Shown here in pieces: positions 22,342 through 32,650 of a stretch of DNA of 64,000 bases. Under the pieces are notes generated by a model that saw only the letters and a program-made list of their open reading frames with translations, searched no databases and was not told the origin of the DNA. The stretch is from Catonia carolina (lineage: Eukaryota > Arthropoda > Insecta > Hemiptera > Achilidae): assembly GCA_035578175.1 (NCBI GenBank), contig JAQMRL010000011.1, forward strand, positions 2,739,501 to 2,803,500, given 5' to 3'. The stretch's first letter is position 1. Each line of letters starts with the position of its first letter. The position numbers were made by a program, and so were the translations under genes.

Positions 22342-22985
22342 TGTCACCGCCACCCCTTCTAATTAATAATTTACTGTGTTGCCGGTCTTCAATAATTCTC
22401 CCGGCTTTTGTCGGCGCGGTAGGCCCTTTGACGGCGTGCCGATAAACCTTTCGGTTGCGCATCGACAGAGGCCTTTGTCATCAAGGCCGAGCCAGTAGCC
22501 GCCCTCTCCCACTATGTAAAGAGCGCTGCACTGAGCCGAGAGATTCAATTCCGATCCAGACACAGAGAGATTCCCTTTCACCAGTCTACAGCATCGACAA
22601 GACGTCCACCACGGCACACGGCTGCCGGACTCCACCGAAGACTAATCGACGACCCCGCAAGAGAGAAGATGATGCTTCCGCTCGCCGACCCGTCACCGTA
22701 AGCCGTTGACCGGACCGTCATCGCCCGCTGACGCGAGCGATGCCCACAGCGGTCCCTCGACCGAGTCTTACGCCCACCGGATCCGACGAAGCAGCCATCG
22801 ACGCACTACTGCGAGGGAAGAAGATAATGTCTCCGCTGGACGACGACACGCCGTGTCGCCCAGCTCTTCGACCGCCACGACGACTACGACCGACGCTTCT
22901 CCAAGACGACCACCGCTTAAATGGCCCTTTTCAGGGCCACCAAACAGAAAAGGTTTGCCACTTAATGTCGCCATCCGGTGACAAA
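22342..22985 (+). repeat. Family D GC-rich repeat, copy 1
   Basis: About 640 bp, far richer in GC than its surroundings and collinear with 48926-49553 at high identity. It begins near TCACCGCCACCCC and ends near CCATCCGGTGAC, which share a short inverted GTCACCG. A frame running from 22455 through 22988 is interrupted by one TGA where copy 2 has CGA, hinting at former coding capacity, but no protein family is recognised. A histone-type stem-loop lies near the 3' end. ACTATGTAAAGAGCGC (AATAAAAAGAGCGC in copy 2) could be a TATA-like element about 400 bp upstream of it. Confidence 0.85.
22923..22938 (+). terminator. Histone-type 3' stem-loop (D copy 1)
   Basis: GGCCCTTTTCAGGGCC gives a 6 bp stem with a TTTC loop, preceded by AAAT and followed by ACCAAAC and a purine-rich CAGAAAAGG. 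This matches the replication-dependent histone mRNA 3' signal (GGYYYTTTTCARRRCC-ACC), normally bound by SLBP and cleaved with U7 snRNP. No histone reading frame is upstream. Confidence 0.7.
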
Positions 22986-23067
22986 TGATTAAATTCATTA
23001 ATATTCTGTACTATTTTATCAGAATATTAAAGTTATAACTTAGTTTTCACGAATTTGAGTTTATCCT

Positions 23068-23135
23068 AATTAATTGGGACCGGAAGCAGTACGGAAAATC
23101 GAAAATCCGGATAAACCGGTAACTGTAGGAATGTT
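23068..23135 (-). mobile_element. pogo/Tigger-like terminal fragment
   Basis: TAATTGGGACCGGAAG followed by AAATCCGGATAAACCGGTAA resembles the terminal region of Tigger-like elements in insects. The rest of the element is absent. Confidence 0.4.
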
Positions 23136-23439
23136 GATATGGAAGACCCAGTTGATTCCATTCTCTCAATGTGTTCCAACCACCTTGTCCTTGATCTTTG
23201 AGCCTTTATCAAACGGAATTATGAGTTATCTGGGTCCTTATTTGTTAAAATTTATAAAAAAGTACTTTCAAATAAGGGAGTAATTTTGACCTTCGTTACA
23301 ATGAAGTCTTTCATTTATTCGTAAAGCATTTTTCATTAGCAAGATTTATACCATACGGCCCTTATGACCAATCTCAAAAAAAAAACAGTTAATCAGTATT
23401 TTCCTAGTATAATACTTATTCCACTGGGTTGGTCTAGAC

Positions 23440-24164
23440 CAGTGGTTCCCAACCCGCAGTGGTCTGCGGACCACTCAGCCTGAAAGTGAACTACCACGGA
23501 CCACTCATTACATTATTGCATGTATCTTATCAGTTGTAACCAAATTAAAAGGTGATTAAATAAAACAAATTTTCAGAAACAAACTATTATTACAAACAAA
23601 TAATTGTTTTTTTTTCAGAAAGTAGGGTACATTGTACATCACAATAAGTAAAAATATTTTAATTTGTAAATTGTCTCTTAATAAAATAAGGAATACAGAA
23701 TTTACTTAGTCGAAAATAACAATGAAAATTAAAAAATGAATTAAAAATGAAATGAAAATTTCAATGCGACTTATGTGCACGAATCTTTCTGACTAGCTGA
23801 GGAATTCTAGGTTTTAGGCTCTTGCTAAGAGCTACTCTCAAATCGCTGCTTACACTTAACCGATTTCGTTGTTTGTTTTTAATTAACAATAAATTAGAGA
23901 ACCCCTGCTCACACATATAAGTGGTTGAAAAAATCATAAGATACCGCAAAGCTACTTGCCGAATGTTGGGTAAGCCCAGGGCTTTCTTACACCACAACTC
24001 TTCTACCTTTACTTAATCTGAATCTTGAATGTATTTACTTAATCTTGTTCAATGAAAATCGTAACTTTGATTTAATTACGGGAAATTATTACTTTTTTAT
24101 AAGTAGTCACAGACTTCACGGACCACCCCGAAGGCTCTCACGGACCACCGGTTGGGAAACACTG
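23440..24164 (-). mobile_element. hAT transposon, internally deleted, in SINE B
   Basis: 725 bp bounded by CAGTGGTTCCCAACC and GGTTGGGAAACACTG, a hAT-type terminal repeat. The flanking 8 bp are GTCTAGAC and GTCTAGAG (7 of 8 identical), the expected hAT target duplication. It keeps only the last part of a transposase on the minus strand. It is younger than the SINE it interrupts. Confidence 0.93.
23761..23997 (-). pseudogene. hAT transposase C-terminal fragment
   Basis: 78 codons ending KKIRAHKSH-like (VRKIRAHKSH). FSTTYMCEQGFSNLLLIKNK then RNRLSVSSDLRVALS and PRIPQLVRK match the C-terminal dimerisation region of ZBED/SCAND3-like hAT transposases (S.YLCE.GFS.L..IK.K.RN.L). The BED finger and the RNase-H-like catalytic core are missing, so it cannot be an active transposase. 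Confidence 0.9.
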
Positions 24165-24627
24165 GTCTAGAGATAAAGTCGTCGCTTCAAGAAATCTGTT
24201 AATCAGCTAATTTTAGGAGACGAAGGTTTCTGGTTTAAATAAAGGTAGTTACTTTTATACGGATTTGAATACTAGATAGTGGTTACCGGTGTAATTTGAT
24301 GGTTGGGGTTCAATTAACCATACTCTTTTAGGGTCGGGCTGGGTCGATACAAGACTACACCTCATTTACACGTCATACACATCATCCTCTTTTCATTGGG
24401 TCATGGGGTTACGCTTATTGTTTTGAATTTAACCAATTGAAATATTAGGGATTAAAAAAATACACATAAGTAACATTCCCTAATACACATTAGTGATTTA
24501 AAAGAACCTATACCATAAGAGAATGCTCCCTATTTTAATCTTTCAACGTATTCCATCATTTGTACTTTCTTTAGCCTTATATAACTATATAAATGCATAT
24601 ATAAATATATACATATATATACTCGTA

Positions 24628-25146
24628 TATGTCGATTTTTCGAAATCGAATATTCACCGGAAATACACGTTTACCCTGAACAAAAAGTCTGTTTTTAGCT
24701 ATTCGTCTATGTGAGAACCAAGTATAACAAGAACGGAAAATCGTACGAACATGAAACTTGGAACTTAAATTAGGTACCAATAGGGCACTCGACAAGAACA
24801 TTTTTATCAAAATCGGTCAACCGGAAGTAGTAATTTATTTGTATCATTTTCTCAAAAACGGCTCCTACGTAAAAAAAGTATAATCAATTTTATAGGAAAT
24901 TAAAAGATCTACAACTTTTATTTAGTGCATTTTCTCTAAAGAGCCTAGTTTAGCGTGAAACAGTTATTTTTCGTATTTTTAAGCCAAACTGAGGTTAATT
25001 TTCACTTTACGTCTTTCACTCATGATTAAAATAAGATTATGCTTTTTGAGATTAGTTTTTTGTTCATTTCTAATGTTTTATTACTTAGGTGATATTGTTC
25101 ATTATTTACATTGGCAAGAGGAAGTCGTGTGAGTGTTTCACATCAG
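24628..25146 (+). repeat. Family C element, copy 6 (internally deleted)
   Basis: Lacks the first ~50 bp and about 320 bp in the middle: it jumps from CGGCTCCTACG to TATAATCAATTTTATAGG. Ends with a slightly altered hairpin and CATCAGTTTT. Confidence 0.8.
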
Positions 25147-25815
25147 TTTTTTTTTTGTTATTGTAAACATTACAATAACAGGTGTGTTTTACTAGTATTT
25201 ATTCTCATATCGTCTCGTAAGAGAATTTCTGACTCGTCTGTTTAAAAATGTTAGTAGATTCTTAAAATAACGGCTTTAAATTCCGTTTAAAATTCCATTA
25301 TTTTAGAATTTAAAAAATAATATACTTTGTTTTGACATTTGTACTGTTGTATATATTGTGGGAAAGAGGCGACTTACGTTTTTTATATTAACCAATGGCA
25401 TTTACCAGTAGATGTGTTAAAAGACTGTTTCTAGGAAAGGAGAAAAGGTAGTCTTAGCTACCAGCAACGCCCGTTTATTATCTTCGTCCTCTAAAGATTC
25501 TTACGGTGTTTAGTTATGTCTACACTGCACAAATACTAAAGAATTGTTACTCCTATAACGCATGTTGTTTCCAACAAGTATTTGTAGAAGTTTCAACCAA
25601 GTCGCATGCCAATCGTTGGTTTTTTCTCTCTTGCCTTTTAGAATCTGCACTTTTCTTCTTTGTCTGACCTTCTCTCAAGACCTTATCTTTAAACAGTTAT
25701 TGATAGATCCGTTTCATTAAACTTTATAAGTTATTTGTAAAACACACGTGACTTTCTCTTAAAGTCTTGATTTTGATCAGTTTTGATACTTCGATTTTTT
25801 TAATACATTAAACCC
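25147..25815. other. Gene-free stretch
   Basis: No frame, RNA gene or family member recognised. Confidence 0.55.
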
Positions 25816-25860
25816 GTGGTTCTCAACCTTTTAGACACTGCGACCACATTTTTTTAGGTT
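25816..25860. mobile_element. hAT-type terminal fragment
   Basis: GTGGTTCTCAACCTTTTAGA is typical of hAT ends. The other end is not visible; a family C copy begins 40 bp later. Confidence 0.45.
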
Positions 25861-25901
25861 GTATACTTTGCTGAATTCCTCTGAATTGTAATGGTAAAAA
25901 T

Positions 25902-26203
25902 CTGGTCTGAAACACTTACAACTTTCTCTTGCCAATGCAAATAATTAACAATATAACCTAACATTAGTTATAAAACATTTGAAATAAACAAAAAACTAAC
26001 CTCAAGAAAACATAACCTTATTTTAATCATGAGTGAAAGACGCAAAATGAAAATAAAACTCAGTTTGGCGTAAAACTGCGGAAAATCACTCTCTCACGCT
26101 AAACTAGACTCTGTAGAGAAAAATTTTCAAAATAAAAGTTGTAGATCTTTTAATTTCCTATAAATTTGATTACATACACTTTTGTCGTAAAATGCATAAT
26201 GTG
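25902..26203 (-). repeat. Family C element, copy 7 (3' part)
   Basis: Minus-strand 3' ~300 bp with a terminal hairpin altered by one base, and the inverted repeat ACTTTCTCTTGCC as read on the plus strand. Confidence 0.8.
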
Positions 26204-26345
26204 CGTAAATGCGGGATTCGAACCCACAATTCAAAATGCTCAAATATGGTCCAAGCGGCATTTCTAGGTTATGTTCGAAAATTTTAACAAATCAGTTATC
26301 CGAACGACTTTTGGTCCCAATTGGTTCGGATTTACGACTCTACTG
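26204..26345 (-). repeat. tRNA-like B box and pogo/Tigger-like end
   Basis: GGGATTCGAACCC (a B box on the minus strand) at about 26213-26225 suggests a SINE relic. Next to it, TCCGAACGACTTTTGGTCCC and ACTCTACTG-TA look like the end of a Tigger-like element. Both are fragments. Confidence 0.4.
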
Positions 26346-26943
26346 TACTTGTTTTCATACTAAAATAAGTTGATAATAATGGAACCTGTATTGCGAAAAC
26401 TTTTTTTGGAGATTTGATGTTGAGGTAGCTCATTTTCGTAATTCTCATTCTTCAGTTTTTCGAGGAAATAGTACTGCTACTATCATTCTGTTTTATACGG
26501 TAAAGATTTAGTTGATTTAATTCTCTATATTTTTAATGGCCTTATTTCGATGACATTTAATAACGCATCATTATGTAACCGAATTAATTAATACCGATGT
26601 GTTCTGATTGCATAAGTTTGTAATTATAATTGATCCAAACTCGAATCTGTTGTGCTAGTTCTTATATTAATTACTGGGTGAAAGTATACCTCATATCAGA
26701 CCTGGTTTATCATCCGTATATTTACCCATAGGCCTATGTTCATACTTCAGGTGCAAGATTCATTTTTGCCTTTTTTATCTGTTTTGCAAATTATAGCAAA
26801 ATATGTAGTTATCTTTTATTGTTAACATCAGTGAATTACATTGTTGTTACTTAGTTTTATCAGAATATATTTATATAAATGCGGAAAATGCATACACTTC
26901 CTGCACTCATAACTTATTCCAACTTCCCCATAACTTAGAAAGC
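26346..26943. other. AT-rich stretch without a gene
   Basis: No recognisable feature apart from a TAGGCCTA octamer at 26729-26736. Confidence 0.55.
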
Positions 26944-26947
26944 TTAA

Positions 26948-27690
26948 GGGTACCCGGAACGAAAGAAATTAAAAATTTTCATATTTCCGGTTTTTTGGAA
27001 ATTATTAAAATTTAGAATTTTCTGCATCCAACGATATAGATATAAATTGTTGGAGGTTTTGCAGTTTCTTTCTTAATAAAAAATATGCCGAATCCTTTGG
27101 TTATTTTTTAAATGTTACCATTTGCATAACATCAATTTTTTTTTTAATGACAACAGATAAATACATAATTTTTTATTTTGTGCGATATTTTTGTTTTAAA
27201 ACTTTAAGTTAGCACCAGACCACCTTTGAATGTAATATATTAACCTCTGAACTGTCAAAAATAAAACATTGAATTATTTAACGTATAATGTGTTCTCTAG
27301 TTTTTCTTGTTTCCTATAAATAGTAATTTTTGACGCATAAGGAACATTTTCTCAGCCAACTGTGAATGGATTTTAATGAAATTTTTGCTCAGCTTTTCAT
27401 ACCATAATTTCAATGTATTGAGTACCATAATACCATACCGTAATTCAATGTATACCTTACAAAATAATATGTTTAATTATTTATTTTCCATTTGAATAAG
27501 TAAAACTTATAATTTTCAAAAGTGGTAATTAAAAAAAAAAGTATTTATTTTCTTCCTAACAATATATCAAGGTGCTACTAACTCTGTGAGTGTAGAATTG
27601 CCTGAAAAGTAAACACAAGAAAACTGGAGACGATAACTCTTAACAGTTTTTGAGAAAATGTTCTTTATATTAATGGCATTCCGGGTCCCC
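26948..27690. mobile_element. TTAA-target MITE-like DNA element
   Basis: The ends GGGTACCCGGAACG and, inverted, GGGGACCCGGAATG match at 12 of 14 bases. TTAA lies immediately outside both (26944-26947, 27691-27694). TTAA duplications are used by piggyBac and Kolobok transposons. The 743 bp interior is AT-rich and has no transposase, so this is a non-autonomous derivative of one of them. I lean to neither. Confidence 0.65.
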
Positions 27691-27840
27691 TTAAATTAGG
27701 CTTATATTATCAGGATTGGAAAACGAAGGCAAAACCATTTATATTTTGGATCACTTGTACTTTAAGGGTAAAAAACAATAATTACCCCTAAATCTGTACT
27801 AGCACAACCCAGACTGTTTTGTGACTTAAGTCAAAAAAAT

Positions 27841-27884
27841 TATTAGCATTAGCAGGAGAAAGTCGTGTGACTGTTTCACACCAG
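27841..27884 (+). repeat. Family C element, copy 8 (3' tip)
   Basis: Only the last ~44 bp: AGCAGGAGAAAGT, hairpin GTGTGACTGTTTCACAC, CAG and a T run. Confidence 0.75.
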
Positions 27885-28039
27885 ATTTTTTTTCAATGCG
27901 TGTGCGTTAAGGAGAGGTATGAAGTTAACAACTTTAACTGATATGAGATGGGTAAGGCAGAGTAGTTGTACAATTAGGAGAAAGCTTTGTTGTTAGGTAG
28001 TCGTCAGCCGAAAAGCTGGGTTTAACCTCTCTGGAGGAA

Positions 28040-28587
28040 ATAGTTTCCTGACCAGGGGGCGCGTCTCCCAAGGGAGGCTTGAAGACAAGTCAAGGGGGAC
28101 GCAAGACTTGGAGATAAATTTGCCGTCCGCACGTACAGAGCTGTTACGATTCACGAGTCCAGTTTAAGCATCTATTACAAAGTGTACCCCAGTATATCAC
28201 AGCAAGCGCTGCGATAGTTTTTTCTTTAACTTTTTCAAGCACCTATTTGTGCGAAGAATCATTTTCAGCCCTTGTTGTAGTAAAGACAAATTATCGGGGC
28301 AAACTGGATGTTGCTAGTAATTTACGTTATGCACTTTCTAATAATTAACTGAAAATAAGGAATCTTGTAAAACAAATTAAGGTCATCCAACTCACTGATT
28401 TATAAGTTTTCTTACTTGGTTAATTTAAATTGCAAATTGAAATGTCATAAAAAACTGTAACAAATGTATGTTGTTTCAATGCAGGCCTCATACTAGTGTT
28501 TTTGTCTACCACATAACATTTTGTAAGGGAGCGTGGGAAGTTTTCTTCTAGACAGAAGGAGGTGTGGAAAAAAATTTGGGAATCACT
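28040..28587 (+). mobile_element. hAT remnant inside A copy 7
   Basis: The right end TTTGGGAATCACTG matches a hAT terminal repeat. The left end is poorly preserved (CAGGGGGCGCGTCTCCC is the best candidate), and the 8 bp duplication cannot be confirmed. It holds a transposase C-terminus. Confidence 0.75.
28187..28348 (+). pseudogene. hAT transposase C-terminal fragment
   Basis: An open frame reads SSTYLCEESFSALVVVK, then RGKLDVASNLRYALSNN before TAA at 28346-28348. This is the same C-terminal dimerisation motif as in the hAT at 23761 but a different subfamily (CEESFSA against CEQGFSN). It is too short to appear as a long frame. The catalytic part is missing. Confidence 0.8.
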
Positions 28588-28935
28588 GAGCTAGACTTTA
28601 CTAAGTAAAATGAGAAGTGAGGTAGTACTTGCCTTCTTCACGGATTGGAAAAGTACGCTTATCAGAATCCCGGGTCTTCTGAAATGCATCTTTCCACCCT
28701 ACAAATGACTCCTTCACTTCATTCACCACAGGATCTTACTGTATAGTGAAATTTATGACTCCCAGAGAATATAACTCTGATAAGTGTCTTTTACGCTACT
28801 ATCTCTTCTCTTTTTACATACTTCAGTCGTATAATTGATTGACCTTGTGTTAAGAAACAAATATTTTTTGTACCCCTGGAACTAGCAGATCGAGTGCAGT
28901 TAATTTAAAAACTCCAACTGCCTGTTATGGGCATT

Positions 28936-29779
28936 AGGTGAATGTACAAAGGTCGTTATTCTTATGACTATGACTAAAGTAAGTAATTCTTACTGATAAA
29001 TTTTCGAAAAACAGAATCTATAAAAACATTCGGAGAAAAAACAATACATGACAATTTCGTCATCGGAAGTGAAATATCTGAATGTTGTAACTAATGAATT
29101 TTTTATTAAATTAAAATTTGTAATTTTTCAACGTCAAAAATTCTAAAAGTAATTACAATACGTGTCGGATTCAACCTAACATTCTCTTTTTTCTACTTAT
29201 TTGATACATGAGATTGCTAAAAAAGTTAGTCATGCGAGCTGTTTTAAGCATTCACGACCTATATTAACAGAAGGACACTTTAACAAACTGAACAACTCTA
29301 TGACGTGAGAGTAACGTAGGTGTTAACGTATAATTAGTTGATAGTTTGTTGAAGAACTAACTGGAAACGGGTGAAGTGCATTACGCGTGCAAGTTTTTTT
29401 CTTTTTAAATTGCCAGGTCACGATTCGGTTTAATAATTACTGTAATGATCGTTTAGCTTTAAAACTGTTTTAATAATCGAATACAATTTATGTCCTTGGT
29501 TAAGTAATGATTAAATAAGTAATTTTATTCCGGGTGTTTCTCAGGTGCTATAATAACCATGTTTGCCCATTTTTGGATAGTCTCGCATTCTTTCGAATTA
29601 TAAATTTGATGTAACCTTTCGAAACCCTCTCTTTATCTATAATGTTATCTATATTTGTAATTATAATTAAATACATAAAGTATGTAATGGGAATTAATTA
29701 TAACATCATGGAAGCATGGAAAAATTTAAGATAATTATCAATTTATTTCCTAAAAATAAATTTTTTACATATAAATAAC
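28936..29779. other. AT-rich stretch without a gene
   Basis: Nothing recognised on either strand. Confidence 0.55.
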
Positions 29780-30012
29780 CTTACGATTGGTTTAAGAAAG
29801 TCCATGATGATTTACAGGAGTTAGGTATAACGATGTAATAAATTTTTGGGCAGAGAGGAGAAGAGGATTCTGAGGAACAGAAACATGAGACTAAAACTAA
29901 AAACATTTCGACGAAAACAATGACCATAACTGGTGAACAAAGAACGGCCAGGTTGTTGAGAATGAAAAAGTTTTGGGAGCAGAAGAGGAAGCTGAAAGCC
30001 AAATCTCTAGCT
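29780..30012 (+). pseudogene. LINE C-terminal fragment
   Basis: The plus strand reads DWFKKVHDDLQELGIT, and after two stops GEQRTARLLRMKKFWEQKRK. This resembles the region after the reverse transcriptase in a LINE group where W.KEV..DL.EIGI is followed by a basic E-Q-R rich tail. The same group is seen at 52640-54045. The 73-codon minus-strand frame here is a shadow. Confidence 0.6.
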
Positions 30013-30602
30013 AGTGCTTTGAGAACTTAAATGTGTGTGGGTTGATTCAAGTGCTTCAATATGGACGTAAAATAAAACAAACCGTACATTACATATACTA
30101 ATTCTCTTTGCTATTAATACATAACTCGCTGCTGTCAAATTGATTACAGAGATGAAAAATTAACCTATACATTTCTGGTGTCTGGTCTTAAGGTAGGTCA
30201 ATATTGTCTCTTTTTCAAACACCAGATCATCCAGAATCAAAATGTCAGGATGTAAGCTCACAGGTGAAAGGGTACAATCATTTCCTTTGAGTCTTATCTA
30301 AGGATGCTAAAGAGCTAATTTCTGTAATAGCTTTAAACTTTATGGTTTTCCGAATACTTTTATAGTTTTAGGTTAGCAGATTCGTAACAAAAATATCTTA
30401 GAAATTGCGTTTGTGTCGTTCTATGGAAATGAATCAAATGATTGTTTATTATACAACAGTTTTTAATTCGTTTCGGGAAGTTTGCTGCGTTGTAGGAAAT
30501 ATTGTAGCGGTTTTATGATACAAAGAAATATGTGTACAAAAGAGAGAAAACGGAATAGGTCTAACAGTTAAAAAAATATCTAACCAAGAGATATATCAAG
30601 GA

Positions 30603-30960
30603 ATAAATACACTAGAAGAGACAGTCATCAAGAGAAGAATAGGATTTTCTGAATACTTAGTCGGAATGGACCCAAGCAGATCAAACCAAACACTATTTGA
30701 CGGAATGTACTAATTAAAAAGTATGAAAGAGTTAGTGGTGAAACAATAAGAAGAAACCAGACCACTTGGAATTGATTGGGAACTGTACCTGGAAAGAGAG
30801 AGAAATTGGGAAGGCGGATACCCATCAAGATTTTTTTGACGATAGTAATATCATCAGAAAGCTCCTTCAGCGAATTAAGGAGGAGAAGATCTAGGATAAA
30901 TGGAGAAATTTAGCAGAGGGAAGAAGTAAGAACTTAAAGAGAAAGTCATGATGGTTTGAA
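30603..30960 (+). pseudogene. LINE C-terminal fragment, degenerate
   Basis: The plus strand reads RRIGFSEYLVGMDPSRSNQT in a frame matching the RR..FFGHL.RMDPSRL pattern downstream of LINE RT domains, then LGIDWELYLERE. Several stops and shifts. Likely the same LINE group as 29780. Confidence 0.45.
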
Positions 30961-31369
30961 TCTGCGAGGCCAGTAACGGTCCGATTGCAAAAAATACTAT
31001 ATAACTTTCTCGCAACTTCAAAAAAGTTTCTTATTATTCAGTATTAATTAATCCCTTTGTTTTAGTCCTCAGTCCTGTACTCTCTATTCTTCTTTTTATC
31101 TTCTAGCAATCTTCTTCCTGACCGGACTCTGTACTCTTCAATATTTCCTTCGCTCTTTCTGGTTCGAAGTTTTCGGTTCAGTTTTTATGTGTACACAAAA
31201 TCTATTTTTATTTAATATTTGTTGTAAGCTTATGTAGTAGTTGATATACTTAAATGGAATTTCAAAAATAATTATCTTGTTTCTTTCTTTTCCTTCTCGT
31301 TTCAAAAATAAATTACAGTCCTTCGTGCGAGCCCAGTCAAAAGTGAAGTTGGTAAAAGTTTTCTGATAA

Positions 31370-31478
31370 ATTCAGTATTGTGACCAACTGATAGCCACTA
31401 AATTAAGAAATTGCAATCCAAAAATACAGCAAAAGTAGCGATCAAGTTCGATGTTTGTCAATAGTATACAGATTACAA
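31370..31478 (+). repeat. Family G repeat, copy 2
   Basis: GTGACCAACTGATAGCCACT and GCGATCAAGTTCGATGTTTG correspond to blocks in copies at 7690 and 41372. Confidence 0.45.
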
Positions 31479-31558
31479 TTAAAAAAAAGTATTTCTTGCT
31501 GAGTCAATTTGAGTAAATGATCTGTAGTGTGAAAATTTTTCCTTCTTCTTCCTGTCAT

Positions 31559-31582
31559 GGAACAGGTCTTCCGACCTGTTCC
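31559..31582. repeat. Perfect hairpin, 10 bp stem
   Basis: GGAACAGGTC and GACCTGTTCC around TTCC, in the 3' region of the RTE-like fragment. It may reflect a small inverted duplication of the LINE 3' end. Confidence 0.93.
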
Positions 31583-32095
31583 GACTTCTTTGCTCATATT
31601 TTTTGCGGTCTACCTACATCTCTTCGTTCAGCAGGTATGCCTAATGCCCGTTATCTTCATTCATACGTATTAAATGTTCCTCCCACTTCTCTCTGCATTG
31701 GTCAACTGTTTTTAATAGAGAGAATACATTTGAATGAGCCTTGATATCCTCATTTTTAAGGTGATCCTTCAAACTACACCCCTGCACTCTTCTTAAGAAC
31801 CACATTTCCGCCGCGTGGATCTGATGTTCATCCGTCTTCCCAAGTACCCAGGACTCGCTACTGTATAGCAATACTGGAGTATCTAGAGTATTGTAAAACT
31901 TCAACTGGGTATCTTTCCGAACTCTTTTACTCGGTGACCACGCTATCGTCCCACATATATACCGAAAACGATTCAGTTTGTCGATCATGGTTTGAAATTT
32001 TCTGGTCTGCAGAATTTCAGATTCTGGTATTGTATGTGTAAGTTTTTCTAATACACCGTTTCCCATGCCCTTTTTTATTGACAAGGTGTTTTTAA
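31559..32095 (-). pseudogene. RTE-like LINE 3' end (RT thumb region)
   Basis: A 147-codon minus-strand frame (32084-31641) contains KLNRFRYICGTIAWS, RVRKDTQLKFYNTLDTPVLL, YSSESWVLG and REKWEEHLIRMNED. This is the C-terminal part of endonuclease-reverse transcriptases often mis-annotated as craniofacial development protein 2-like. The catalytic RT core is missing through 5' truncation. The frame ends at EDNGH where related elements continue. Downstream lies a perfect 10 bp-stem hairpin (31559-31582). Confidence 0.85.
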
Positions 32096-32650
32096 TGGAA
32101 AAACTGCTAGTACATAGCCTTGGTGAATTTAGTTTTTGATTTACTGTTTGGCAATTTGTAAAATAGCTAGTGTTCTTTTGGTATTCTTAATACCAACCGC
32201 AAAATATGTAATTGAGGACTGCGGTAATAAAAATTGTAAATAAATATGCTAGTCTGTGATTTTGCCTATTCCTTATTGGTTGCTGACAAATAGTGGTTAT
32301 GTATTTTACTATGGTAATCTATGGTTTCTATGGTATTAGCTGATCAGATCATCAACTAATGACGTAGTGAAGGATGATTTGAATTGTTAGCGGTTAAGTT
32401 ATTTTAAAAGTGATTTATTATTGCCTTTATCCTTAGGTTGAAAGTAGGTAAGATCATCAAGCCAGCACATTTAAGTACAACTTATAAAATGACTTCAAAT
32501 AAGTGTAAAATATTTAATTGTAATTTTATTCATGTAAATAACGGGATGTACAGTGAAATCCTTTACTTTTAGAATAATTAACTCATGTTTTTTCACTTGC
32601 ATCTGTTTCTAAATGCTTGGCTATGCACAAAAATCATTCTAACTATTATT
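32096..32650. other. Gene-free stretch
   Basis: No recognised feature. Confidence 0.55.

Larger units (their letters stand above)
23421..24470 (+). repeat. tRNA-derived SINE (family B), copy 2, split by hAT
   Basis: The head CCACTGGGTTGGTCTAGA (23421-23439) and body (24165-24470) are one SINE split by the hAT insertion at 23440-24164. The body contains TTTATACGGATTTGAATAC and the CATTGGGTCATGGGGTT 3' block. Confidence 0.9.
27985..28933 (+). repeat. Family A repeat, copy 7, split by hAT remnant
   Basis: The first ~50 bp lies at 27985-28036 and the remainder at 28590-28933. The rejoined halves make a full-length copy. The intervening ~550 bp is a hAT remnant. Confidence 0.85.

Noticed and set aside
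22363..22998. Several overlapping 76-91 codon frames in family D copy 1
   Set aside because: GC-rich DNA has few stops on all frames; no frame shows a recognised domain and the best one is interrupted in copy 1. Kept only as a note in the repeat entry.
26213..26225. Possible tRNA gene (GGGTTCGAATCCC on the minus strand)
   Set aside because: No A box at the right distance and no cloverleaf; more likely a SINE relic.
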